Assembly (NCBI GenBank): GCA_964384375.1
Contig: CAYLLN010000028.1
Coordinates: forward strand, 11,084 to 75,083
From: CAYLLN01 sp964384375
GTDB taxonomy: Bacteria; Planctomycetota; Planctomycetia; Pirellulales; Pirellulaceae
DNA length: 64,000 bases
Direction of reading: 5' to 3'
Shown: one piece after another, positions 7,736 to 15,377 of the stretch
How positions within the stretch are numbered: the first letter of the stretch is position 1
Layout: every line of letters starts with the position of its first letter
Made by a program: the position numbers and the translations under genes
Notes under the pieces: generated by a model
What the model was told of the DNA's origin: nothing
Databases searched by the model: none
The model's input: only the letters and a program-made list of their open reading frames with translations

Positions 7736-8782
7736 TCACAGCCAAGTGAGCCGGAAGGCGGCCGCGGCGCCGAGGGCGACGATGGCCAGTATCGCTGCCG
7801 CCGTCATGAACTGCAAGCGTCCGGTGTAGTAGCCGCGGGTCGCATTGTCGAGCCGGAAGTAGCCGAAGACCGAGCCCAAGAGGAGAATCGCGCCGCCGGC
7901 AACGAGGCCCATCTGCAAGAGGCGGCTTTCGGCGATTTTGCCGACCCAGGTCGATTGGATTTCACTGCGGAAATTGTTGTCGAATTCGAGCAGGGCGTGC
8001 CGCTGCTGCATGTCGCCGATCGAGACGGTGATTTGCTCGCTGTAGGTGTTCGCCGGCTTCACGAACCGCTGCTTGATGATCCGGGCGTTGTATTGCAAGA
8101 GCGTGGGGGCGAGTTCGCTGCCGAGTTGCTCGGCAATGTATTCGTTGGTCGCTTTAAGAAGTTCCTCGTCGAGGGCCCGCTCGGCCTGCAGGTCGGTGGC
8201 ATACGGACCAGAAGAGACAGTGATTTGATGCACTTCGCCGCTGCGAGTGCGACGCGGATGCTGCACCCAGTCTGGACGGCCGGCAGGGATGATCACCGTG
8301 CCGTCGGGACGGGTCTCGATTTTGATGTCGTCGTGCTTCGCGTCGTTCTCTTGGCCGGGGAGCGGCGGAGACACTTCGATGGGCGGAGCGGGCGTGGACG
8401 CCGTTGTGGCGGCTGCGGGTTTCACGGGAGCGGGCACGGCGGGAGCAGGCGTGGTCGCAGTCGGCGGCTGCGGAACGATTTCGACGGCTGGGTTGGCAGT
8501 CGCTTCATCCGTAGCCGATTCGCTAGCGGCAGAACTTGAGTCGGCGGGCTTCGCGGCAGGAGCTTGTTCCTGGGCGACGGCGGTGGACTCCGTGAAGCCC
8601 GGCAGCGGCAACATGCCAGCGGCCAGGAGTCCGGCGACAAGGGTGCCGCCAGCGACGCAGCAGGTTCCTCCCGCGCCGACGAGGACGGTGCGAACGCGGG
8701 GAAACAACAGGAAGGGCCAGGCCGCGACGCCAAGCATGACGAGCGGCAGGCCGATGACGAGGAGAGTGAGAGGCGTATCCAT
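7736..8782 (-). CDS. Membrane protein with Pro/Ala-rich linker
   Basis: The 348-residue protein has two N-terminal membrane spans (TLLVIGLPLVMLGVAAWPF and VAGGTLVAGLLAAGML), a low-complexity Ala/Pro/Thr/Glu linker (about residues 65-140), a soluble domain (about 150-285) and two C-terminal spans (LVAGGAILLLGSVFGYF and AAAILAIVALGAAAAF). The soluble part includes EVHQITVSSGPYATDLQAER and QQRHALLEFDNNFRSEI and is not a known enzyme. It is encoded directly after the Ser/Thr kinase and before the ECF factor, and may be a kinase substrate or a sensor in that pathway. Function is unknown. Confidence 0.75.
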   Translation of the reverse strand: MDTPLTLLVIGLPLVMLGVAAWPFLLFPRVRTVLVGAGGTCCVAGGTLVAGLLAAGMLPLPGFTESTAVAQEQAPAAKPADSSSAASESATDEATANPAVEIVPQPPTATTPAPAVPAPVKPAAATTASTPAPPIEVSPPLPGQENDAKHDDIKIETRPDGTVIIPAGRPDWVQHPRRTRSGEVHQITVSSGPYATDLQAERALDEELLKATNEYIAEQLGSELAPTLLQYNARIIKQRFVKPANTYSEQITVSIGDMQQRHALLEFDNNFRSEIQSTWVGKIAESRLLQMGLVAGGAILLLGSVFGYFRLDNATRGYYTGRLQFMTAAAILAIVALGAAAAFRLTWL

Positions 8783-8813
8783 GACCAGATCGAGTCGGGT
8801 TTGAGTTCGTTGA

Positions 8814-8840
8814 TCCCTCGCTTACGCGTCGGGTTAGTAT
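8814..8840 (+). repeat. Interspersed repeat, copy 2 (TCCCTCGCT...TTAGTAT family)
   Basis: The sequence TCCCTCGCTTACGC followed by GTCGGGTTAGTAT lies in the gap between the kinase stop codon and the next gene start. It matches the inverted copy at 4654-4680 at all but two positions. Confidence 0.6.
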
Positions 8841-8851
8841 GCTTATCGGCG

Positions 8852-10945
8852 TCAGGCTATCTCCCGCTTGCGGCGGGCGATCAGTTCCGCACGGTCCTGC
8901 TGGCTCAGCCACGGGGCAGCCAGCTGCACCGTGATCGCAATCGCCGCCGCCAGCATGAAGCCCCACGGCTGTGGGAAGCCGAAGAGCATCCACCAGATCC
9001 ACGCGGCGAGGAGCGTCGTCAGGATCGGGCCGATGCGGAGCCGCGACACGCGGAGCGGATCGGTTTGCTTCCACCAGCCAACGGTGACAAAGATCGCGCC
9101 GAAGTAGGCCAGGAACGCGGCGAGCTTGGGATCGCCGCTCACGCCGTACATCCGGTTGGCGATGCTATGGCTTACCAGTTCGCGGGCGACGAACTCGCCG
9201 TGGAACGTAACGAGCAGGAACTGTGCCGCGGCAAAGGCGACGAGGCCGAACACGAGGCCGGCGACGAGCAGGGCGAAGCGACGTTTCACCGGCTCGCCGC
9301 TCGATCGCTCGTAGAACTTGCCCATTCCCAGGACGAGCCACGAGCCGACCGTCGTGCAAAGCCAGAGCCAAGCCGGACTGGCCAGAGCGGTCGCGGAGCC
9401 ATCGAACGCCTCGCCGCTGATCGCCGACATGACGATTGTCAGCACCAGGGCAATGGCCGCGGCGGCGAGCATCGAGCCGGTCAATTCGCCGATGCAATCG
9501 CCGGCCGTCTTCATGCACAAGGCTTGGCGGCAGCGGGATTCAAAGGCACTCGGACTCCAGTCGCTGGAGCGGAGCGATTCAGCATTGCCGCCAACAGCCG
9601 GGGCCACCGGCGCGGCGGTCGCGCCAATCGCTTGCACCAGGAGCCGGATGCCTAGATAGACCATATACACGCAGCCGAAGACCACCGCGATCGGAATCAG
9701 CCAGCCGCCATTGAAGATGGCAAACACCGCCGCGACGATCAGCAGGCCGATCTTGAGCGGCGTCGTGAGCGGACCGTGATTCCACCAGTGTGTCAGCCGT
9801 CGCCAGCCGTGCGTGAAGGCGCGGGCGATTGGCTCGTCGGGCGTCTTTCGCAGTCCGCGAGCGGCAGTACCGATGGCCGGAGCTTTCGCGCCGGTCTTTA
9901 CGATTTCGGCCGTGAGCGCGTTTTCATGCAGCTCGCCCAACTCGATCCCTTCTTCGTCGTCGCCGATATAGACCGGCAGAGCGGGAGTGGGACTGGCTGA
10001 GGCAAAGCTCGTGGGCACAGGACCGGGTGCAGGTTTGCTGCCAGTGAATGGACTGGTGAATTGCGATGGATGCTCGAGCGCAGCCAGCATCTGCCCCACG
10101 CTCGAAAACCGCTTCTCGGGGTCCTTTTGCATCGCCCGCTGGATGACCGAGCGGTACGGCTGCGGCACCGACGAAAGATCGGGATCTGCCGTCAGGTGCT
10201 TCATGATGATTTCCTGGCTGCTTTCCCCTTCGAAGGGAACCCGGCCAGTGATCATCTCGTAGAGGATAATGCCGAGGGCGTAGATGTCGATTTCCTTGCC
10301 GTACACCCCCTTGCCGATTTCCGGGGCCATGTAGTGGAAGGTGCCGACACTTTCGGTCTGTCCGCTCCGGCGGCTGCACGAGATGAACTTCGACAGGCCA
10401 TAGTCGCCGATCTTCACGACGTTGGCATCGTCGAAGACGTTGCCCGGCTTCAGGTCGCGATGGACGATGCCGTGATCGTGTAGGTAGGCCGTGCCCGCCG
10501 CGAGTCCGCGGAACCAGTGCAGCACCAAGTCGAGCGGCAGGCCGTTCGGGTTGCGGTCGATGACGTCCTTCAGGCTCGCCCCGGCGACGTACTCCATCAC
10601 GACCCAGGCGTCCCCCTGTTCGTCGTAGCGAACGTCATACAGGTCGATCAGGTTGACGTGCTTGAGGTTGAGGCACTGGCTGACGCCCCGCAGCTCCACC
10701 TCAAGGTTCCGCTCCACGTGCTTGAGGGCCACTTCCTTGCCGGCGTCGCTCTGGGCGAAATAGACCTCGCCAAAGCCGCCGCGGCCGATGCCGCGCTTAA
10801 CGACATAGCCCTCGAGCGGGCGCGAACCGCTGGCGTATTGAAACTTCAAGGCGCCCCCACGCGGGCCGCCCGAAACGACCGGCTGCCCCGAACCGCTGCC
10901 GGCGGCTGGGCTGTCAGGTTCGATAGTGGCGGCACGGGAAATCAT
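8852..10945 (-). CDS. Membrane Ser/Thr protein kinase
   Basis: From the ATG at 10945 the protein has 697 residues; a GTG at 10984 is an alternative. The Hanks-type kinase domain spans about residues 46-300 with the P-loop GIGRGGFGEV (52-61), the ATP-binding lysine in EVALKHV, the catalytic loop HRDLKPGN (162-169) and DYG in place of DFG. APE and the following lobe are present (YMAPEIGKG, DIYALGIILYEMITGRVPF). After a linker the C-terminal third has about eight hydrophobic spans (for example IGLLIVAAVFAIF, RFALLVAGLVFGLVAF, LAAFLAYFGAIFVTV). No extracellular sensor domain is visible. The downstream genes for a membrane protein and an ECF factor suggest they are targets. Confidence 0.93.
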   Translation of the reverse strand: MISRAATIEPDSPAAGSGSGQPVVSGGPRGGALKFQYASGSRPLEGYVVKRGIGRGGFGEVYFAQSDAGKEVALKHVERNLEVELRGVSQCLNLKHVNLIDLYDVRYDEQGDAWVVMEYVAGASLKDVIDRNPNGLPLDLVLHWFRGLAAGTAYLHDHGIVHRDLKPGNVFDDANVVKIGDYGLSKFISCSRRSGQTESVGTFHYMAPEIGKGVYGKEIDIYALGIILYEMITGRVPFEGESSQEIIMKHLTADPDLSSVPQPYRSVIQRAMQKDPEKRFSSVGQMLAALEHPSQFTSPFTGSKPAPGPVPTSFASASPTPALPVYIGDDEEGIELGELHENALTAEIVKTGAKAPAIGTAARGLRKTPDEPIARAFTHGWRRLTHWWNHGPLTTPLKIGLLIVAAVFAIFNGGWLIPIAVVFGCVYMVYLGIRLLVQAIGATAAPVAPAVGGNAESLRSSDWSPSAFESRCRQALCMKTAGDCIGELTGSMLAAAAIALVLTIVMSAISGEAFDGSATALASPAWLWLCTTVGSWLVLGMGKFYERSSGEPVKRRFALLVAGLVFGLVAFAAAQFLLVTFHGEFVARELVSHSIANRMYGVSGDPKLAAFLAYFGAIFVTVGWWKQTDPLRVSRLRIGPILTTLLAAWIWWMLFGFPQPWGFMLAAAIAITVQLAAPWLSQQDRAELIARRKREIA

Positions 10946-11077
10946 TGCGAGTATTTTACCCCCAAGCGCAAGAGACTGTTGCACCCGGTGGTTTTCGTTT
11001 GGAATTGAGGAATCTTGCGGATTTTCGCAAGGGAAGTGGCTGCCAGGCTGTAACCCCCTTCAGGGATTAGACTTAAC

Positions 11078-11290
11078 TCATTTCTCCAGTACGACCGCGA
11101 GCCACGCCCGCAGCGAAAGGCTATCGCTATTTCCACCGCAGGCAGCCACCGACTTGATCGCCCATCCATCCGCTAGGTAATGCGCCAAGTGCTCCTCAAT
11201 TAATCCGTGTTTGTCGGCATAGCTCGTCACGATCATCTGGCCGCGGCCGTAGGCGTTGTTGTCGAGATAGATCGTTACGAGCTTCTGCAT
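11078..11290 (-). CDS. Small hypothetical protein
   Basis: The protein has 70 residues and an ATG start. The N-terminus MQKLVTIYLDNNAYGRGQ and the segment DKHGLIEEHLAHYLADGWAI look like a small alpha/beta fold, with LAHYLADGW typical of proteins that modulate a larger partner. There is no signal or membrane segment. It lies between the FHA gene and the kinase gene on the same strand. The family is not recognised by name. Confidence 0.65.
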   Translation of the reverse strand: MQKLVTIYLDNNAYGRGQMIVTSYADKHGLIEEHLAHYLADGWAIKSVAACGGNSDSLSLRAWLAVVLEK

Positions 11291-11296
11291 CGTGTT

Positions 11297-11445
11297 TCTG
11301 TCCTCTGTCCTCTGTCCTCTGTCTCCCGTCTCCTCAGTGGGCTCACGCCCACCGCTCGCCTCTCAGAACCCTGAACCCTGCTCCCTATTCCCGCGACCAG
11401 TGGTCGCGGCTTTGGTTTGCGCGACCGCTGGTCGCGGCTATGTGT
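11297..11445. repeat. Low-complexity tract and paired palindromes after the FHA gene
   Basis: Bases 11297-11334 are a CTGTCCT tandem tract. Further on, CCGCGACCA/TGGTCGCGG (11391-11409) is a near-perfect palindrome, and GCGACC/GGTCGC (11421-11435) is a second. The second continues as GGCTATGTG up to the stop codon of the FHA gene; a related 23 bp sequence lies at the stop of the gene ending at 28349. Confidence 0.6.
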
Positions 11446-12819
11446 TTACACCGCTTCGAGCGTCATCGAAAAATCGGTCCCCAGTACCTGCGAGCCTGGT
11501 TTAACCGGGCCGCGGCCGTCGTGCAGCTTGCCATCGATTTCAATCGACTCCATCGCCCGGCAAAAGATTCGCTCGTCCTGCCGGTACAGGACCACATCCC
11601 CGCCCCAGTCGCGGCAGACGACGTGGTTTTGCCACTTCGGTCCGAGCACGCAGGATTCGGCCATTAAGAGCACGCCATCGGCAAACGGCTGTGTTCGGTG
11701 GCCGGAGAGAATTTCCAGCCGGGCCGACGCGCTAAGCACGTGCGGTTTGCGAAATCGAAGGCGGACCGCGCCGTTGAGCACGATCTCGTCCCCGTCCGAA
11801 AGCAGTGCCGGGCCGGTGAGCGGCTTGTCTTCCAGCGTCACGTTCGGGGCGAGCGGCTCGATGACGTAGCCCTCTCCTTCGCGGCGGACTTTCACATGGC
11901 GGCGATGAATGTCGGCCTGGATTGGCACATCGACCCGCGCGCCGGGATGCGCCTGGCCAACCACGATCTCGCCGCCGAGGCAGACGAGATAGCCGCCGAC
12001 CGCGTCGATCCAGAGCATGAAGCGGGGACTGGGCTTGTCGGGAACATCGGCACGGGCGGCGGATGTGTTGGGCTCGCCGTTCCAATGCTGCGTGTCTCCC
12101 AGGCGGCGCGAATCGCCGACCCGTTCGCCCACTTCGGCCCAGGCTCGTTTACGAGCGTCGCGAGCGACCCGGTTTTCCGGAGCGAGCTCCAGCATTTCAT
12201 TCGCCAGCGCGAGCACTTTGGTCCATTCGCTGGCGGCCATCGACGCATGCAATTGTTCCATTGCGACCCGCGCCCGCTCGGCCCGCTGCTGTGTTTGCAG
12301 CTTGAGTTCCGCGACCAGCCGCAGATCGGGGCGGAGCGTTTCAGCCGCGGCAAGCTGCTCGATCGCTTCGGCGAACTTGCCGCGCGAGGCAAGCTTGCGG
12401 GCCGAATCGAGCTTGCGCGTCACTTCGAGGAGCGACTGCAGCGGCATGCCGGGAATTTTGCGTTTTTCGAGCGAGTCGAGCCGGGCTGTCGCGCCGGGAA
12501 AATCGCCGGCTCGCAAATGATGCACGATGTCGCCGATTGCGACTTCGCCGACAGCTTGGCGTAGCTGTGTCCAGTCGGATGATTCGCCGCCAAGGGCACG
12601 GGCCGCGTCCAAGTCGGTCCAGCCGGCGGGAATGTCGCCGGCAGCAGCTCGCTCCAAAGCGCGGCGGGCCATCTGCGTGGCAATCTGAGCCTGCAACTGG
12701 CGAACGGGCAGATATTGCGCGAGGTCGCCGTCAGCAACAAGACGCGCCGCTTCTTCGAGCCGTCCTTGTTCAAAGGCGACCTGGGCTTCGCGGAGCTTGA
12801 ATCGCCAAGGGGGGAACAT
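11446..12819 (-). CDS. FHA domain protein with TPR-like N-terminus
   Basis: The ATG at 12819, preceded by an AGGTGA-like ribosome-binding site, gives 457 residues. The first 270 residues are helical and TPR-like (FEQGRLEEAARLVADGDL, GKFAEAIEQLAAAETLRPDL). An FHA-like domain follows (about 285-370) with GGEIVVGQAHPGARVDVPI, IHRRHVKVRREG and LLSDGDEIVLNGAVRLRF, although the Gly-Arg and Ser residues of classical FHA domains are changed (VGQ, DIHRRH). FHA domains bind phosphothreonine, so it may read phosphorylation by the kinase encoded next to it. A second small beta-domain follows. It is cytoplasmic. Confidence 0.85.
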   Translation of the reverse strand: MFPPWRFKLREAQVAFEQGRLEEAARLVADGDLAQYLPVRQLQAQIATQMARRALERAAAGDIPAGWTDLDAARALGGESSDWTQLRQAVGEVAIGDIVHHLRAGDFPGATARLDSLEKRKIPGMPLQSLLEVTRKLDSARKLASRGKFAEAIEQLAAAETLRPDLRLVAELKLQTQQRAERARVAMEQLHASMAASEWTKVLALANEMLELAPENRVARDARKRAWAEVGERVGDSRRLGDTQHWNGEPNTSAARADVPDKPSPRFMLWIDAVGGYLVCLGGEIVVGQAHPGARVDVPIQADIHRRHVKVRREGEGYVIEPLAPNVTLEDKPLTGPALLSDGDEIVLNGAVRLRFRKPHVLSASARLEILSGHRTQPFADGVLLMAESCVLGPKWQNHVVCRDWGGDVVLYRQDERIFCRAMESIEIDGKLHDGRGPVKPGSQVLGTDFSMTLEAV

Positions 12820-12867
12820 GATCACCTGCGCTGCTCCCGGTATTCTACATCGAACACGAGCATCCTA

Positions 12868-12965
12868 GCTCCCTCGCTCCGCGTGGGAGCACAGCTTCGA
12901 CGCTCTGCGTCGCCTGGGCCGCGGAGCGGCCGAGTATGCGTTCCCACGCAGAGCGTGGGAACGAG
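12868..12965. repeat. Palindromic repeat cluster (GTTCCCACGC family)
   Basis: The clearest unit is GTTCCCACGC (12940-12949), AGA, GCGTGGGAAC (12953-12962). Left of it are a degenerate half copy (CTCCGCGTGGGAGC) and CGCTCTGCGTCGC/GCCGCGGAGCGGC words. The cluster separates the FHA gene from the small membrane-protein operon. An identical palindrome occurs at 13941-13963 and a variant at 54962-54985. Confidence 0.7.
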
Positions 12966-12977
12966 ACTTCAGCGAGC

Positions 12978-13241
12978 TTACCCATACGCCGGCTGCTTGA
13001 CAGGCTTCGCCGGAGGTACATCCGTGGTATTCGCAAAGTGCGAGCCCTTCTTGGCTCCGACCACCTGCACAATTTCCTGAGCCGTGTAGCCGCGGGCGAC
13101 CATCTCGCGCTTCAGCGACAGTTCCTGCCACGCTTTCCAAGACTGGAAGCAGTAGTACGAGACGATCCAGATCACCGGCCAACCAAAGAGGAACACCACG
13201 CCTGCCAGCATCACGATCACTTCGCCGAATTCCATGCGCAT
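12978..13241 (-). CDS. Small single-span membrane protein, tandem paralogue C
   Basis: The 87-residue protein has one membrane span (VMLAGVVFLFGWPVIWIVSYY) and a cytoplasmic tail with LKREMVARGYTAQEIVQVV, ending PPAKPVKQPAYG. It is the third gene of an operon of paralogues (13519-13776, 13263-13508). The start has an AGGAG ribosome-binding site eight bases upstream. The RxEMVxRGYxAxEI helix and the C-terminal peptide are shared with paralogue A. The topology resembles small regulators that pair a membrane anchor with a short helix, but no named family is recognised. Confidence 0.75.
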   Translation of the reverse strand: MRMEFGEVIVMLAGVVFLFGWPVIWIVSYYCFQSWKAWQELSLKREMVARGYTAQEIVQVVGAKKGSHFANTTDVPPAKPVKQPAYG

Positions 13242-13262
13242 GACCAGGCTCCTCTCCGCAGT

Positions 13263-13508
13263 TCACGCCGCGTGCTTGTGTGCTTTGTGCGACTTGCACG
13301 AATGTTCGGTCACGGCGCCGCCGCTCGTTGCCGCCAGCACTTCGGCAATCTCATTGGCCGAGAAGCCGCGGAGCACTAGCTCTTGCTTGAGGGCAATCTC
13401 GCGGTCTAGCCGGCGGATGAGATAGAGGTAATGGGAAATGCAGCCGATGGCGGCAACCGAGAACGCACCGACGATCGCAACGATGGGAATGACGAGCGGG
13501 TCGATCAT
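13263..13508 (-). CDS. Small single-span membrane protein, tandem paralogue B
   Basis: The 81-residue protein from the ATG at 13508, with an AAGGAG site seven bases upstream, has one span (IPIVAIVGAFSVAAIGCISHYLY) and the related helix LKQELVLRGFSANEIAEVL. It has lost the shared PPAKPV tail and instead ends in a His/Cys/Lys-rich stretch (HSCKSHKAHKHAA) that could bind metal. It is 10 bp after the stop codon of paralogue A and 21 bp before paralogue C. Confidence 0.75.
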   Translation of the reverse strand: MIDPLVIPIVAIVGAFSVAAIGCISHYLYLIRRLDREIALKQELVLRGFSANEIAEVLAATSGGAVTEHSCKSHKAHKHAA

Positions 13509-13518
13509 CACGGGCTCC

Positions 13519-13776
13519 TTAGCTGTAGGCCGGCTGCCGGACCGGTTTGGCGGGAGGAACATCCGGCAGGTCGTCTTCCCCCTTCGACCGCTTGCAGCGA
13601 ATCACGGCGACGATCTCTTTAGCGGAATAACCTCGAGCGACCATCTCGCTCTTGAGCCGATTGTCGTTCCAGGAGCGAATCACCTGGGCCGTGTAGGCGG
13701 CGATCACCCAGATCGTGGGGAAGACAAACAATCCGCTGATCGCGATGATTCCGACGATCTGTTCGGCATCGTGCAT
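13519..13776 (-). CDS. Small single-span membrane protein, tandem paralogue A
   Basis: The 85-residue protein from the ATG at 13776 (CGGAG site eight bases upstream) has a span (IVGIIAISGLFVFPTIWVIAAY) and the tail NRLKSEMVARGYSAKEIVAVI, then DLPDVPPAKPVRQPAYS. It is the first gene of the operon. The near-identical tail in paralogue C (PPAKPVKQPAYG) indicates recent duplication or a conserved docking peptide. Confidence 0.75.
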   Translation of the reverse strand: MHDAEQIVGIIAISGLFVFPTIWVIAAYTAQVIRSWNDNRLKSEMVARGYSAKEIVAVIRCKRSKGEDDLPDVPPAKPVRQPAYS

Positions 13777-13871
13777 AACCGAAGCTCCGTAGCAAGAGTC
13801 TGCTAGGTGGCCATGGCTGGCGACAGCCAACCACAGCTCGCACTTATCTTACGCAAGCCTGCGTCCAAACA

Positions 13872-13908
13872 CAAAAAACGCTCCCACGCCGGTTAGGACG
13901 TGGGAGCG
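13872..13908 (-). terminator. Intrinsic terminator of the coiled-coil gene
   Basis: On the minus strand, a perfect 10 bp stem (CGCTCCCACG / CGTGGGAGCG) with a 10-base loop is followed directly by TTTTTT. It lies about 120 bp after the stop codon of the gene at 14028-14831 and upstream of the small membrane-protein operon, so that operon needs its own promoter. Confidence 0.8.
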
Positions 13909-13940
13909 AAAGTTACCAGCCGCAGAGCGGCAAAATGGGC

Positions 13941-13963
13941 GTTCCCACGCGGAGCGTGGGAAC
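13941..13963. repeat. Palindromic repeat (GTTCCCACGC family), second copy
   Basis: The arms GTTCCCACGC and GCGTGGGAAC enclose GGA and are the same as in the copy at 12940-12962. The spacer differs in one base. Confidence 0.7.
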
Positions 13964-13976
13964 GAGTTGTTGTCTT

Positions 13977-14030
13977 GGCAGGCTGGAAGCCTGGCCCACA
14001 CTACGGCACACGGAGTGTGCCTACTACTTA
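13977..14030. repeat. Stop-codon-adjacent repeat (GTAGGCACACTCC family), copy 1
   Basis: GGCAGGCTGGAAGCC (13977-13991) and, after a short gap, CGGCACACGGAGTGTGCC plus TACTACTTA (14004-14030) are repeated at 57456-57478 and 57481-57507. The second part is identical over 27 bases. On the minus strand the element begins at the TAA stop codon of the coiled-coil gene. Confidence 0.75.
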
Positions 14031-14831
14031 GTCCAGCTTCACGGCGACGCTCTCGTCGGCCTTCTGCGAGGCCTCGAAGTACTTCGTCACCTGATCCAGG
14101 ATGTCGGTCGCCGGCTCCTCGTCGAGGTCGATCTCGCCGGGATAGGTCGTCTCGGCATTAACGAGCTTCTCGGCCACGTCGATCCGGGCACCGATGTCCT
14201 TCACGAGATCCTTCGTCCGCGACAGGCGGCTATCGTCGAAGTTGAACTCACTGGTCGATTGGGCGACCTTCACCATTTCGAGGCGAGCCTCAATATTGGC
14301 GACATCGACTTCGAGCTGGCCCTTAGCGGCCTGCATCGCCTTCAGCTTCTCGCGGCCGGCGGTCAGGCCACGCTCACGAGCGGCCAGCACCTGGCGGAGC
14401 TTGCCGAGCGTCGCTTCCTTCACCTTGAACTGCTCGAAACGGCGAGCGAGGTCGTTCTCGACCTGCTCCTGCGAGTAGCTCTTGCCGGCATAGACAAAGG
14501 TGCTGTCGCCGCGTTTCAGGTCGGCGGTCAGCTTCTCGATGTCGCTCCGGTTCTTGGCGATTTGAGCCTCAGCCGTGGCGAGCTGTTCGTTCAGGTTCTT
14601 CACATCCACCTCTTCGCGGGCGATGAGATGCATGTTCTTGTGAATCTCGGGATCGAGATCCTTGATCATCTGCCGGGCACGGCCGATTTCAAACTCGACC
14701 GGCACCGCGTCGCGAACGCCGCTTTGCACGCGGCTGACCGCGGTCTTGACGTAGCTGAAGCCCTCGCGGCCAAAGAGCAGGCCGAGCAGGACCAGCACAC
14801 CTACACCAACCAGAATCCCCTTCTTCACCAT
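14028..14831 (-). CDS. Membrane-anchored coiled-coil protein (PspA-like in build)
   Basis: The 267-residue protein has one N-terminal span (GILVGVGVLVLLGLLF), then a long charged coiled coil (residues about 30-220; NLNEQLATAEAQIAKNRSDI, LEVDVANIEARLEMVKVA). A short acidic tail follows (EIDLDEEPATDIL). The start ATG has a strong AGGGAGGG site. Long coiled coils of this kind occur in the PspA/IM30 superfamily and in planctomycete envelope proteins. Here the anchor is in the protein itself. It ends in a good intrinsic terminator and is followed by the small membrane proteins, which may belong to the same envelope system. Confidence 0.7.
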   Translation of the reverse strand: MVKKGILVGVGVLVLLGLLFGREGFSYVKTAVSRVQSGVRDAVPVEFEIGRARQMIKDLDPEIHKNMHLIAREEVDVKNLNEQLATAEAQIAKNRSDIEKLTADLKRGDSTFVYAGKSYSQEQVENDLARRFEQFKVKEATLGKLRQVLAARERGLTAGREKLKAMQAAKGQLEVDVANIEARLEMVKVAQSTSEFNFDDSRLSRTKDLVKDIGARIDVAEKLVNAETTYPGEIDLDEEPATDILDQVTKYFEASQKADESVAVKLD

Positions 14832-15377
14832 GATTCGGCCCTCCCTTAATTGCAGCCGCTCTGAATGGATTGAAAACTTGCTTCAGCGGTCGGTCCGCAG
14901 ACAACAGGCCAGCGGAACCGCTGTTTGGCAGTCAATTCAAGGCCGCAGGTGCGTTCGGCACGTCGCGGTCATAGGGAGTCTTTCGCCGGGGGCAGGCGGG
15001 TCTTGGCCGAACTTGGGACCACTTGGCGATTTTTTTCAAGTTTTCCGTCTCCTCTGGACCCGGCTGATCGCGCCGGTCGCATCACGTAGTTCCCGCACAA
15101 ACTCGCCTTTGTGTGCATTTCGTCCTCATTCGCCTCCCCTTGGCCAGCCGTTTAATTCTGAGACGAGGAGTGTCTCAGCATCGCAGCGCTACGCAGCGGC
15201 TACGCGACACTCTCGCCGATGGAAAGGCGGATGCTATCGAGTGTAAATCGTGACAGGAAAGCAGGTTGCGTCCGAAACGGCGAACCTGGGTTCCTGGCAG
15301 GCACAGCAGTTGCATTAAGCGGCGTTGCCGCCGCAAGCGACTGCCGTTAAGGTCGCCCAGCGGAAGGAGCCACACCC
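14832..15377. other. Gene-free region between divergent genes
   Basis: I see no supported protein gene. It contains the leader of the coiled-coil gene, a T-rich stretch near 15030, and an inverted-repeat element at 15163-15220. No promoter can be assigned with confidence. Confidence 0.5.
15163..15220. repeat. Inverted-repeat element
   Basis: The sequence has GAGTGTC near the left end and GACACTC near the right end, with GCTACGCAGCGGCTACGC between them. The arms could pair into an imperfect hairpin. Confidence 0.5.

Noticed and set aside
8564..9655. A 363-codon plus-strand frame across the kinase gene.
   Set aside because: The kinase strand has all catalytic motifs; this frame is Arg/Ala/Glu-rich with no domain.
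11297..11334. A CRISPR-like array of CTGTCCT repeats.
   Set aside because: The unit is about 7 bases with no spacers, so it is a simple tandem tract; no cas gene is in the window.
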